NCBI GenBank assembly: GCA_052400625.1 | Contig: JBQTGH010000002.1 | Reading direction: 5' to 3' (one strand) | Length of the DNA: 64,000 bases | DNA from: Thermophagus sp052400625 | Lineage (GTDB): Bacteria; Bacteroidota; Bacteroidia; Bacteroidales; Marinilabiliaceae | Shown: in pieces, positions 53,427 to 61,876 of the stretch | How positions within the stretch are numbered: position 1 is the first letter of the stretch | Layout of the letters: each line of letters starts with the position of its first letter | Program-made: the position numbers and the translations under genes | The notes under the pieces: generated by a model | The model's input: only the letters and a program-made list of their open reading frames with translations | Told to the model about the DNA's origin: nothing | The model's database searches: none

Positions 53427-54572
53427 TTAAAAGAACCACTTCAACCTCAAAGCCCCCTGAAGCGCCACAATTTTTGTCCTATTATCCTGCTGAGCCAGAA
53501 ACAAATTGAAAAAAGTTGACAAGTAAAGATTCGGTTTCAGGGAATATTCCAAAGTGGGTCCAAGGTAAAAAGCTGTGGAAGGCGGAAAAGCCATCACCGA
53601 GAAGCTCCCGGTAAAAAGAGGCGTAAAGGGATACTGTGCAGAAGCGAACACACTGTATTTTGAAAAGCTAAGCTCACGGACAGAGGACTGATCACTAAAT
53701 AAAGAGGCCCGGCTTCCCACAAACTGTATAAAATTTTCGCCCTCATCCGAAAGATTACTGCTGTATAATCCTTCTATCTGAAGCAGTAAAGAGTTTTTAA
53801 AGGTATAATTCATGCCTGCCGAAGCAATATAGGTTGCATTATCCCCGTTAGGAAAAAGCAGGGTGTTTTCACCGTAAAAGGCGGCATCGCCAATCTGTCC
53901 GGACCATCCCATTCCCGCCACCCACTCCTGGTCATTTAATCGTCCCCCCAGAAATTGCCAGTCATAGCTCCCGGCATTAAAGCGGTAACGGGCTGCCCAC
54001 GTTTTCTGCCTTACTCGATTGATTTTTACCACGCCCTCTACTTGTGACGCAACACCGGTATAAAGCTGGAGCCTTACACCATCGATGCCGGGTCTTTCGG
54101 GGTAATCGAAGTCAAAATAGGAATAGGCATTAAAGATATCATTGGGGTTCCACACCATTGCCTGGCCCCAGTTAATTCGCTGTCGACCTGCCCTTATCTG
54201 CAATTTTCCAACATAGAAATCCAACCACAATCGATCCACCGTTATGTTCATCACCGATGAAGTCCCTGAAGCCAGATTAAATGACATATCCAGAAAACCC
54301 GGATCCTTCTCTATCAACCCCGGATAACCGCTTATTTTGTTGACTGTTTCCCCAGAAATATATCGATTTCGAAATTGAAGCACCCCCAAGACCGAAGGTG
54401 AAAAGTCATAACTTAAATTCAAACGGTTATGCAATACATTTTCCCACATCTTCAAATCCTGTTGATCAAGGTAGTAAACCGATGGCATCATGCCAATATA
54501 CCCATCTGCCTTAACTTGAGCTTTTACCTGGATACTAAAGAATACAAACGCAAAAAAAACCAATCGCTTCAT
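53427..54572 (-). CDS. Outer membrane beta-barrel protein, DUF1302-like
   Basis: 381 residues from ATG 54572 (MKRLVFFAFVFFSIQVKA, signal peptide); a TTG six bases earlier is rejected. Alternating beta strands throughout and a C-terminal aromatic end (LRLKWFF) fit an outer-membrane barrel. The motif GRQRINWGQAMVWNPNDIFNAYSYFD is like that of DUF1302/FadL-type barrels that occur beside lipid transport genes. It lies downstream of the ABC ATPase and is read as the outer-membrane part of the TetR-controlled module, though a hairpin repeat separates the two genes. Confidence 0.75.
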   Translation of the reverse strand: MKRLVFFAFVFFSIQVKAQVKADGYIGMMPSVYYLDQQDLKMWENVLHNRLNLSYDFSPSVLGVLQFRNRYISGETVNKISGYPGLIEKDPGFLDMSFNLASGTSSVMNITVDRLWLDFYVGKLQIRAGRQRINWGQAMVWNPNDIFNAYSYFDFDYPERPGIDGVRLQLYTGVASQVEGVVKINRVRQKTWAARYRFNAGSYDWQFLGGRLNDQEWVAGMGWSGQIGDAAFYGENTLLFPNGDNATYIASAGMNYTFKNSLLLQIEGLYSSNLSDEGENFIQFVGSRASLFSDQSSVRELSFSKYSVFASAQYPFTPLFTGSFSVMAFPPSTAFYLGPTLEYSLKPNLYLSTFFNLFLAQQDNRTKIVALQGALRLKWFF

Positions 54573-54598
54573 TGGCAAACAATTTATTAATTTAAGTT

Positions 54599-54671
54599 GA
54601 ATGAAATTCGCATGATCAAATTTTAGACAGACGCCATTGTGACCATCTTAATTACTCATGCTCGTTTCATC
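54599..54671 (+). repeat. Dispersed hairpin repeat, copy D
   Basis: Left arm GAATGAAATTCGCATGA (54599-54615), right arm TCATGCTCGTTTCATC (54656-54671), same order as copies B and C. The right arm overlaps the last codons of the ATPase gene. Confidence 0.55.
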
Positions 54672-55340
54672 ATTTTTAACTTTGCCGTCCTGAAGGGTTA
54701 TCACCCTTCGTGCTTTTTTAACCACCCGCTCGTCATGGGTTGAAAAAATAAAAGTGGTGCTTTGCTGTTGATTGAGCTCATGCATGATGGACAACAAGTT
54801 TTCGGCCGAAGTACTATCCAGGTTCGCAGTAGGCTCATCTGCCAACACAAACCGGGGATTGGACGCCAGCGCCCGTGCTACGGCAACTCTCTGTTGCTGA
54901 CCTCCCGACAACTGACGAGGTCGTACGTCCGCCTTTTCAGGTATACCCACCGCTTCCAGCAACCGGAGACTCCTTTTCTTTCTTTCCGCTTTGGGAATGC
55001 CCTGCAATTCGAGGATAAATTCCACATTTTCACGAGCCGTAAGAACCGGAATAAGGTTATAGGCCTGGAAAATAAAGCCAATGTGGTTCAGTCGAAATTT
55101 AATCTTTTCATTGCCCGACAGCTTATTAACAAAGACCTCATCAATAATCACATCGCCCCGGTCGGGATCATCCAGACCTCCTAGAACATTTAACAGTGTT
55201 GTTTTCCCCGACCCCGAAGGTCCAACAATGGCTGTAAATTCACCCTCTTCAAAAGCCAAATCAATACCATTCAGGGCATGGACAGGGACCTGACGGCTGT
55301 TATAGGTCTTATAAATCTTATTTAAAGTTATTATTGACAT
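54648..55340 (-). CDS. LolD-type ABC transporter ATP-binding protein
   Basis: 230 residues from ATG 55340 (MSIITLNKIYKTY); a TTG at 55367 opens the frame earlier. Walker A GPSGSGKTT, Q-loop FQAYNL, signature LSGGQQQR, Walker B FVLADEPTANLD and switch His (FSTHDERV) are intact. It follows two FtsX-type permeases and completes a LolCDE-like ABC transporter. The last seven residues (DETSMSN) come from hairpin repeat copy D, so the natural end may have been altered by the repeat. Confidence 0.92.
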   Translation of the reverse strand: MSIITLNKIYKTYNSRQVPVHALNGIDLAFEEGEFTAIVGPSGSGKTTLLNVLGGLDDPDRGDVIIDEVFVNKLSGNEKIKFRLNHIGFIFQAYNLIPVLTARENVEFILELQGIPKAERKKRSLRLLEAVGIPEKADVRPRQLSGGQQQRVAVARALASNPRFVLADEPTANLDSTSAENLLSIMHELNQQQSTTFIFSTHDERVVKKARRVITLQDGKVKNDETSMSN

Positions 55341-55397
55341 ATTGATTTCTTTTTTACTGTTTATCAATATTTTTAAAGATGAATGTATGAAAATTTA

Positions 55398-56609
55398 TTA
55401 AATCACCCTGACCGCTTCGGAAGGTTTTAGTTTCAACGCTTTCCATGCCGGATAAAGAGAGGCCAAAATACCGGTTAGAACCACCAGCATAGCGATATTA
55501 AAGACCAATGCGGCATCCCATTCAGGATAAACAATCGGATCAAATCCCATCTCTGTAAGTCCTGTGCTCCAAACGGATAAATCAATTCCTGTAATACTTA
55601 GACGCCATACTGCAACCATCCCCAGAAAGATGCCTGATAATCCACCGGCTGAAGACAACATTACTGTTTCAACCATAATCATAAAGAAGATACGGCGACG
55701 ACTCATGCCTACCGACATCAGCATCCCTATTTCTCTGACCCTTTCCAGAACGACCATAAGCATGGTATTAATGATGCCAAACCCCAACGCCAAAAGGATA
55801 ATAATCACAAAAAGATACAGATAGGTATTTCCCAACTCGGTCATATATCCCAATTCGGGGCTAAGTTCTTTCCATGGCACCACTTCTTCATCCGAAAGTT
55901 GCTTTTGCAGCTCCCCTGCTACTTTAATGGCTCCATCGGCATCCACGAGGCGTACCACCATGGAATGACAGTTATCGGAAGATATTCCCAGCAACTGCGC
56001 CAGGCTCTCTTTCTTCACCCACACATTGCTGCCATCAAAGGCGGCATTATTGGTTTTGAAAATACCGGCCACTCTAAAAGCACCACCGGTAATATTGCCT
56101 TCCACGTCCTGAAAGCGAAGGATGATTCGCGATTTCAACTTCAATTGCAACTGTTTGGCCAACTTCTCCCCCATGATGATCGGCCGCTTATAAGGTGATT
56201 CAAACCAGTTCCCATCAATGATCTTCTCATGAAGATTAAGCACCGCCTTTTCCGCATCAGCATCAACGCCATACACTTTCACCCCTCGTGCAGTCTCGGA
56301 GGAGGCCGCCATCCCCTGAACCATCAACCGGGATGACACGCCTTGTACCTTAGGATTTTCTACTACCACCGAATCAAGACGAGCATTAAAATAACGATCC
56401 ACTTCCGGATGTTTCCGATAACCGTCACGAAAAATCTGAATGTGACCGGTCTCGGTCTCAACCCCATCGTGCAGTCGCTGCATCATCCACCCATTAATAA
56501 ATGTGGCAGAAAAAATACCGGCAAACATCCCCACGGTTAAAGCAGCAATGATGATCCAGCTTCGAACCGGACTCCGCCAGATGTTACGCCAGGCAATTTT
56601 TAATAACAT
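55398..56609 (-). CDS. FtsX/LolC-type ABC permease 2 of the TetR module
   Basis: 403 residues: N-terminal helix (about 18-42, IIIAALTVGMFAGIFSATFING), periplasmic domain (about 45-260) and three C-terminal helices. RVREIGMLMSVGMSRRRIF and the C-terminal PAWKALKLKPSEAVRVI are the usual coupling and terminal motifs. It lies between the other permease (232 bases upstream) and the ATPase (57 bases downstream). Confidence 0.9.
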   Translation of the reverse strand: MLLKIAWRNIWRSPVRSWIIIAALTVGMFAGIFSATFINGWMMQRLHDGVETETGHIQIFRDGYRKHPEVDRYFNARLDSVVVENPKVQGVSSRLMVQGMAASSETARGVKVYGVDADAEKAVLNLHEKIIDGNWFESPYKRPIIMGEKLAKQLQLKLKSRIILRFQDVEGNITGGAFRVAGIFKTNNAAFDGSNVWVKKESLAQLLGISSDNCHSMVVRLVDADGAIKVAGELQKQLSDEEVVPWKELSPELGYMTELGNTYLYLFVIIILLALGFGIINTMLMVVLERVREIGMLMSVGMSRRRIFFMIMVETVMLSSAGGLSGIFLGMVAVWRLSITGIDLSVWSTGLTEMGFDPIVYPEWDAALVFNIAMLVVLTGILASLYPAWKALKLKPSEAVRVI

Positions 56610-56841
56610 AGTGTTTTCCTATTTAGTCCGTTAAAATCAATTGGTTGTAAAACCCTTCTATTCCAACCACGAAATGATCATTTCTTTATTGCCATTGTGC
56701 ATTCGTCAAATCAGAACATTCAATTTACACCCGTGACAAAACATTAATAATTAAACTTTAAAGCATCATCATTTAACATGAACCTTAAAAATATTTAGAT
56801 GAATTCTATTGAACCTACTTTTTCCACCCCCAACCAACTGG

Positions 56842-58113
56842 TCAATTTTTTTCTCCTATTACAGGGGAAACTTTGAATGCTCTTAAAACCGGATAGAAAG
56901 AGATCAGCGTTGTCAGCAGCAATACTGCCACAACCTGTTGAATAAAAACACCCATATCCCAGGCAAAGAACATAAAAGGTTCAAATCCGAGATTCTTCAT
57001 CCACTCCCCCGCCTGACCAGTAATGGGTAAAGGGTGATAAACAAACCAACTGATCACCGGCATAGTGCCTACAAAACCGGCGATCACCCCCAACAGGCCT
57101 ATCCACAGTATTTCCATCCATAACATCAGAGCAAGCCTGGACCGAAACATCCCCACGGCCACCATAACACTGAACTCAGCTCTGCGCTCAGCCATCATCA
57201 TCACCACCGTGCCCAAAATTCCAAAGCCAATCACCACATAAAGAATCATCTTCATGATCAGTGCGGTGGCCCTGTCACTCTCAATTTGCTGAAGAACGGC
57301 CGGAAACATTTCCTGCCAGGTACGAATCACCAGCCCACCATCAACCTCTTGCCTTAAGTTGGGAAGAATGTTATCCATTTCGTGCTGTGAATGCCCGGTC
57401 AAAGCAAGCGATGTAACCCTTCCAAAAGCCTGAAAAAAGTATTGTGCCTCATCCAGCGTAAGGTAAACCAAACGTCGGTTCAATTCCGGATTAGGATGCT
57501 GAATGATTCCTGCCACCCGGTATTGCCCAAAAGCACTCACGCCGTGAAATCCCTGACTTATCATTACCAGGGTATCCCCCACTTCCAGACCAAGATTAGT
57601 CGCCAAATCAGCTCCCACCAAAGCGCCACTCGTTTCAAGATAAGTGCCGCTCACCACCTTTTTCGCCAGGGCAGTCATCCGGTCTTCCTTTTCAGGATCG
57701 ATGCCCATAACCAGTATGCCTTCCGTCTGCTCACCCGATGATGCCAAAGCAAAGCTTTCGAGACGGGGAACAACCATGTCCAGTTGAGAATGCCGGTTGA
57801 GTTTCGCCAGTAGTGAGTCGGATGGCACAAAGGAGTTGTTAATGGATTGATGATCGGGATAGTCTCGGTGCTGGATCTGCGCATGACCGGCATAAAACTT
57901 GACCACATTTTCGATCATTTTCTGATAGGAGCCTTCCTGCATAGACCCCATCAGGGCAGAAAAAATGACGCCAAAAAATATGGAAGAGACGGTAATGAAG
58001 GTCCGACGTTTATTTCGCCACAGATTGCGCCAGGCAATTTTAATAAGACCCGATTTTCCTGCTATAAGGCCCTTCCGGGATGTGGAATAAGGCAGCTTTT
58101 TAGATGTCGTCAT
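56842..58113 (-). CDS. FtsX/LolC-type ABC permease 1 of the TetR module
   Basis: 423 residues. After a basic N-terminal tail, IAWRNLWRNKRRTFITVSSIFFGVIFSALMGSM starts the first helix; the same WRNxWR pattern opens permease 2. A periplasmic domain (about 60-285) and three C-terminal helices follow. ERRAEFSVMVAVGMFRSRLALML is the coupling segment. It begins 34 bases after the LolA-like gene. Confidence 0.9.
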   Translation of the reverse strand: MTTSKKLPYSTSRKGLIAGKSGLIKIAWRNLWRNKRRTFITVSSIFFGVIFSALMGSMQEGSYQKMIENVVKFYAGHAQIQHRDYPDHQSINNSFVPSDSLLAKLNRHSQLDMVVPRLESFALASSGEQTEGILVMGIDPEKEDRMTALAKKVVSGTYLETSGALVGADLATNLGLEVGDTLVMISQGFHGVSAFGQYRVAGIIQHPNPELNRRLVYLTLDEAQYFFQAFGRVTSLALTGHSQHEMDNILPNLRQEVDGGLVIRTWQEMFPAVLQQIESDRATALIMKMILYVVIGFGILGTVVMMMAERRAEFSVMVAVGMFRSRLALMLWMEILWIGLLGVIAGFVGTMPVISWFVYHPLPITGQAGEWMKNLGFEPFMFFAWDMGVFIQQVVAVLLLTTLISFYPVLRAFKVSPVIGEKN

Positions 58114-58147
58114 TGATCGTTGGAATAATTGGTTGGAAAAATCATTA

Positions 58148-58924
58148 TCAGCGCATCTGCTTCATATTCCTAATTGAGAAAAAGGCATCGTCAACCTCAA
58201 TCTCAAACTTTATTTTTTGAAACTTCAGAGAGGTTTTATATCCCTCCTTATCTACCGGAATCATGGTATACCGTGTAGGAATGGTACGGTCGCCCACATC
58301 TTCAATCTCATCAAGAATCTCCTCATTTACCAGTTCCTCGGTTTCGTCATAATACTCATTTCTGAGGGTGATAAACCCATCCTTTGAAATCCAGGACAGC
58401 ACTTTCCCCCATACCACGGGGGCATCTTCGTGTGGCACCATCTTAATGACATAGCAATCGTATCCTCGCAGCGTCTCGGTGCGCAAAACTTCATGATCAT
58501 AATCATTAACAATAGATGCGGCATTTACCAGATCATCATTGGTGAGGTCGGAACCCATCCACGACTGCATCATCATGCTTGGCGGAATTTTAATCATCCG
58601 ATCGATGGCAGGAACGTAGTTCCACATTTCACGCTCCCGCTTCAGAAACCTTTGTCCTTTTTCGCGAGGAGGATGATCTATATAAACCAATGAGAAATCA
58701 TCCCCTTTTGCCCATGCTCTGAAACGCAAGGTTCGGGTCCAGGAAGGACGGATAATCTGCATCTCCATCTCCGAATAATTGCTTTTCCCTTGCATCAAAT
58801 CATTTGCCCGTTTTACAATATCGGTGGCAGAAAGCTGCTGGGAAGAGACACTTGAAGAGAGAAGTAAAAGCAAAAGCAAAACTGAAAGGTAATAAATTTT
58901 AAACCCTGATTTGGAGTTATTCAT
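58148..58924 (-). CDS. Outer-membrane lipoprotein-sorting protein-like (LolA fold)
   Basis: 258 residues with a signal peptide (leucine-rich, MNNSKSGFKIYYLSVLLLLL, cleavage near SSQQ). The mature part has the pattern of PF17131-type LolA-like proteins: SATDIVKRANDLMQGKSNYSEMEMQI, DDFSLVYIDHPPREKGQRFLK, MWNYVPAIDRMIKIPPSMMMQSWMGSD. Such proteins are thought to carry a lipid or lipoprotein across the periplasm. Genes of this type often lie next to MMPL or ABC permeases. It is second in the TetR operon, 12 bases after tetR. Confidence 0.85.
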   Translation of the reverse strand: MNNSKSGFKIYYLSVLLLLLLLSSSVSSQQLSATDIVKRANDLMQGKSNYSEMEMQIIRPSWTRTLRFRAWAKGDDFSLVYIDHPPREKGQRFLKREREMWNYVPAIDRMIKIPPSMMMQSWMGSDLTNDDLVNAASIVNDYDHEVLRTETLRGYDCYVIKMVPHEDAPVVWGKVLSWISKDGFITLRNEYYDETEELVNEEILDEIEDVGDRTIPTRYTMIPVDKEGYKTSLKFQKIKFEIEVDDAFFSIRNMKQMR

Positions 58925-58936
58925 AGCATTCCTTTT

Positions 58937-59509
58937 TTATCTGTTTAAGGCATCATCTTTCAGAAGCCCCTTATAATATTTTATCAACCGATCTACTGCA
59001 TGATCCAACGGGAAATTGTGAGGATCGACCACATAGTTAACACTTATGCCGTCGAGCATTGCAAAGAAAAACCGGACTTCAGCAATTGGGTTGCCGAAAC
59101 CATGATGAATAAAAAAATCCTCTGCTTTTTTCATATGAGGTTCGAGGATTTGCCAAAGCTCATTTTCCAATAGCTTATTGACTTTTGGATGTGTTACCGT
59201 TGAATAATAGAGAATCAAAAATTCTCTGTTCTCCACCAACCATTTTTTACTTTTTCGGATCATTTCAAAAAATTCACCTTCAGTGATGACTCCGTCATGG
59301 TTGGGATCCATCCAATCTACGGCTTCGAGAATGGTGTCAAAAACCACAGCCCGTATAATGGCTTCTTTGCTTTCAAAATAATTATACACCGATCCTTTCG
59401 CCACTCCGGCCGCCTTGGCAATCGCTTCGATAGTGGTGGCATGAAATCCTTTGGTGGCAAACAGGGTTAACGCTTCTTTTAATATTCGCTCTCGTTTAAT
59501 CTCTTTCAT
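58937..59509 (-). CDS. TetR-family transcriptional regulator
   Basis: 190 residues from ATG 59509 (MKEIKRERILKEAL). The N-terminal helix-turn-helix (about 10-55) is TTIEAIAKAAGVAKGSVYNYFESKEAI, typical TetR. The C-terminal ligand-binding half is not characteristic of a known subfamily. An upstream TTG at 59536 is excluded because it lies in the operator/promoter. It is first in an operon with the LolA-like protein and the ABC genes, and the operator at 59518-59535 suggests it represses its own operon. Confidence 0.92.
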   Translation of the reverse strand: MKEIKRERILKEALTLFATKGFHATTIEAIAKAAGVAKGSVYNYFESKEAIIRAVVFDTILEAVDWMDPNHDGVITEGEFFEMIRKSKKWLVENREFLILYYSTVTHPKVNKLLENELWQILEPHMKKAEDFFIHHGFGNPIAEVRFFFAMLDGISVNYVVDPHNFPLDHAVDRLIKYYKGLLKDDALNR

Positions 59510-59517
59510 CTCAAAAA

Positions 59518-59535
59518 TGACTGACCAGTCAGTCA
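59518..59535. promoter_or_regulatory. TetR-type palindromic operator
   Basis: TGACTGAC-CA-GTCAGTCA, two perfect 8-bp arms around a 2-base centre. It ends nine bases before the tetR ATG, overlaps the -7 box by two bases and covers the predicted transcription start, a classic repression site. Confidence 0.75.
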
Positions 59536-59541
59536 AAAGTA
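59534..59541 (-). promoter_or_regulatory. -7 promoter element for the TetR operon
   Basis: TACTTTTG on the minus strand, with CTTG 20 bases further upstream (59562-59565) as a possible -33 element. Confidence 0.5.
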
Positions 59542-59704
59542 TAAAAAGCTGTTCTATTTAACAAGCAATTTTACATATAATAACAACGACAACTCTCAAA
59601 CAGAATTGTACAAACACCTTCAAAGGCCCAATTTAAAGACCAGGAACTCATCTGCCCCAAAAGCTTATAGCCTACGAAAAAACAATCAATGATCGTAACA
59701 AAAA

Positions 59705-59739
59705 TATACCCGAAGGAGCAAAATCAGCCTTCGGGTATA
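59705..59739 (-). terminator. Rho-independent terminator after the M16 peptidase pair
   Basis: 12-bp perfect arms TATACCCGAAGG (59705-59716) and its complement (59728-59739), 11-base loop, followed on the minus strand by a T-rich stretch. Confidence 0.75.
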
Positions 59740-59764
59740 ACCTATTGTAAAAAAGATAATTTCG

Positions 59765-61828
59765 TTATTTCACTTCAAACCGGCTATCCTCAATGCCGGA
59801 ATTAATCTCAACAGATTTAACCTGAATTTCAAACATCTGAGGTCCCATTGTCTGCTTCAAAACAGATGGAAAAAGAATCCCATTTACTTCTTCATACTTT
59901 TCAAAAATAGTGGCAATAGTGCCCTGAATAGTCTGAGAAACTTCTTTATATTTTAACCCATCCTCCACGCCGAAGAACAAACTTGATTTCATGCCGGAAG
60001 GTTTGGTAACGACCACCTTATAGGCATCCACCCCGTTGATGGATTCAATCCCTTCAATTTCAAGCCGGGCGTTATCATTGAGATAATCAAGCTCAGGAAA
60101 GAGCCTGGCACTCTCTTTCATATTGGTCAAAGCTTCTCCTTCAAGCATTTGTTCTCCCATCGGCGTTTTCACCTTTCCTTTTTCGCCATCAAATACCTGC
60201 ATCGATACCACATTCCCATTCATCAAAGTCTCTTGACACAATTTGTTAGGCTTCTTTTGATAAAAATTAATTTCAATCGGCATCCCCTGCATCTCCATTG
60301 CCATCTTCATTTTCAAATCATTCACCTGATCCAAAACCTGCTTTCCTCCAACAGCATCAATGTAGGCGGCTATTACTTCCGAAGCATCCACCTTATCACT
60401 CACCGCCTTTTTCTCTACCAGGTTACCGTAGTAATCATATTCCTCAACAACTTTCGAGGGACTAAACTTTTCCATTTTATTTTTGATTGAAGCAGCATCT
60501 CCCACAGCGAGAATAACCGCCCGCTCCGGCTTGAGGTATTTCATTGCCATTTCACGAACATCTTCTTTGGTGACCTGTTCCACCCTCTGAAGATACTTTT
60601 CGTAATAGTCTCGTGGCAAATTGTAACGTTGAATATTGAGGGCAAAGCGAGCAACGGTTTGCGGATCTTCCAGCGATCTTCCGAATTGACCGGAAATGAT
60701 GTTTTTCACCAATTGGAGTTCTTCATCGGTCACCAACTCATCACGCATTCTCTCCATCTCCTTAAGGATCTCTGTGATAGCACTGTCAGTGACAGAGGTA
60801 CGCACTTCTGCAGACGCAGTAAAGCGACCAACACGCTCATCGGACTCCAGTTGAGAGTAGGCACCGTAAGTAAATGCTTTATCTTCACGCAGATTTTGGA
60901 ATAAACGGGCATTAAAGGATCCACCTCCTAAAATGGCATTCATAACACGGGCTTTAACAGCATCGGGATGACCGGGAGTAAGCATCACTTCATGCGTCAC
61001 CATAACCATGGATTGATTGGCTCCTTCCTTATTGGCAATCACCACCTTAGGCTCATCATAACAATTGGGATAAGGGAACAAGTTTTGGGGGACCGGTGCG
61101 TTTTTCCATTTTCCAAAGTACTGTTTTGCTTGTTTTTTGGCTTCTTTCACAGAAATGTCTCCCACCACCACAAGATAGGCTTTGCTCGGACGGAAATAGG
61201 AGTCATAATAATTTTTGCAAAGATCAGGGGTAATGTTGTCCAAAGTCTCTTCAGTCATCATCTCCCCATAGGGATCATCTTTGCCGTAAATAAGAACACT
61301 GGCCACATTCTCAGCAATGGCACGGGGCTCCTCTTTATTGGCCTGAATAGAGGTTTTATATTGAGTAACCAGTTTATCCAATTCATCCTTTGGGAAAGTA
61401 GGATTTAAAAGAACATCCGACATCACATTCAAAAGTTCCTCACTGTGTTTACTTAAGGAACGGGCGTAAATACCCTTGGAATAAGTTTGTAAAGTGGCAC
61501 CTATAAAGTCTACAGCTTCATCAATTTCTGCTTTGGAACGATTCGTTGTTCCGGCACGCAGCAATTCTCCGGCCAATTGAATGTATCCGGTAGCCTGGCC
61601 TTCACGAGGCAATGTGACATCAAACGAAAGAGAATAAGAAACTACCGGCACTTTGTGGTTTTCAACCACAATTACAGTCAATCCGTTGGGGAGTTTAAAA
61701 GTTTTATAATCTCCAATTTGTACTTCAGGTGCCGGGCCGGGAACTGGCGGCGTAGAGCGATCGATCTGAGCACTCACGACAGACACCATTAAAACCAAAA
61801 GAAGAATGATTGAAATATATCGTTTCAT
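59765..61828 (-). CDS. M16-family protein, non-catalytic subunit with C-terminal extension
   Basis: 687 residues with signal peptide (MKRYISIILLLVLMVSVVSA). Two M16 lobes cover about 30-450. The zinc motif HxxEH is missing: the equivalent place reads GYIQLAGELLRAGT, so this is the inactive partner of the protease encoded just upstream. The C-terminal 200 residues (about 485-687; ASEVIAAYIDAVGGKQVLDQVNDLKMKMAMEMQG is the start) look like a LolA-type lipid-binding fold, an extension not found in the catalytic subunit. Periplasmic. Partner gene 48 bases upstream. Confidence 0.87.
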   Translation of the reverse strand: MKRYISIILLLVLMVSVVSAQIDRSTPPVPGPAPEVQIGDYKTFKLPNGLTVIVVENHKVPVVSYSLSFDVTLPREGQATGYIQLAGELLRAGTTNRSKAEIDEAVDFIGATLQTYSKGIYARSLSKHSEELLNVMSDVLLNPTFPKDELDKLVTQYKTSIQANKEEPRAIAENVASVLIYGKDDPYGEMMTEETLDNITPDLCKNYYDSYFRPSKAYLVVVGDISVKEAKKQAKQYFGKWKNAPVPQNLFPYPNCYDEPKVVIANKEGANQSMVMVTHEVMLTPGHPDAVKARVMNAILGGGSFNARLFQNLREDKAFTYGAYSQLESDERVGRFTASAEVRTSVTDSAITEILKEMERMRDELVTDEELQLVKNIISGQFGRSLEDPQTVARFALNIQRYNLPRDYYEKYLQRVEQVTKEDVREMAMKYLKPERAVILAVGDAASIKNKMEKFSPSKVVEEYDYYGNLVEKKAVSDKVDASEVIAAYIDAVGGKQVLDQVNDLKMKMAMEMQGMPIEINFYQKKPNKLCQETLMNGNVVSMQVFDGEKGKVKTPMGEQMLEGEALTNMKESARLFPELDYLNDNARLEIEGIESINGVDAYKVVVTKPSGMKSSLFFGVEDGLKYKEVSQTIQGTIATIFEKYEEVNGILFPSVLKQTMGPQMFEIQVKSVEINSGIEDSRFEVK

Positions 61829-61876
61829 TTTATCAGTTTTTTATTTTGACACTTTTCGTATTTTTCCGGAATCTTC

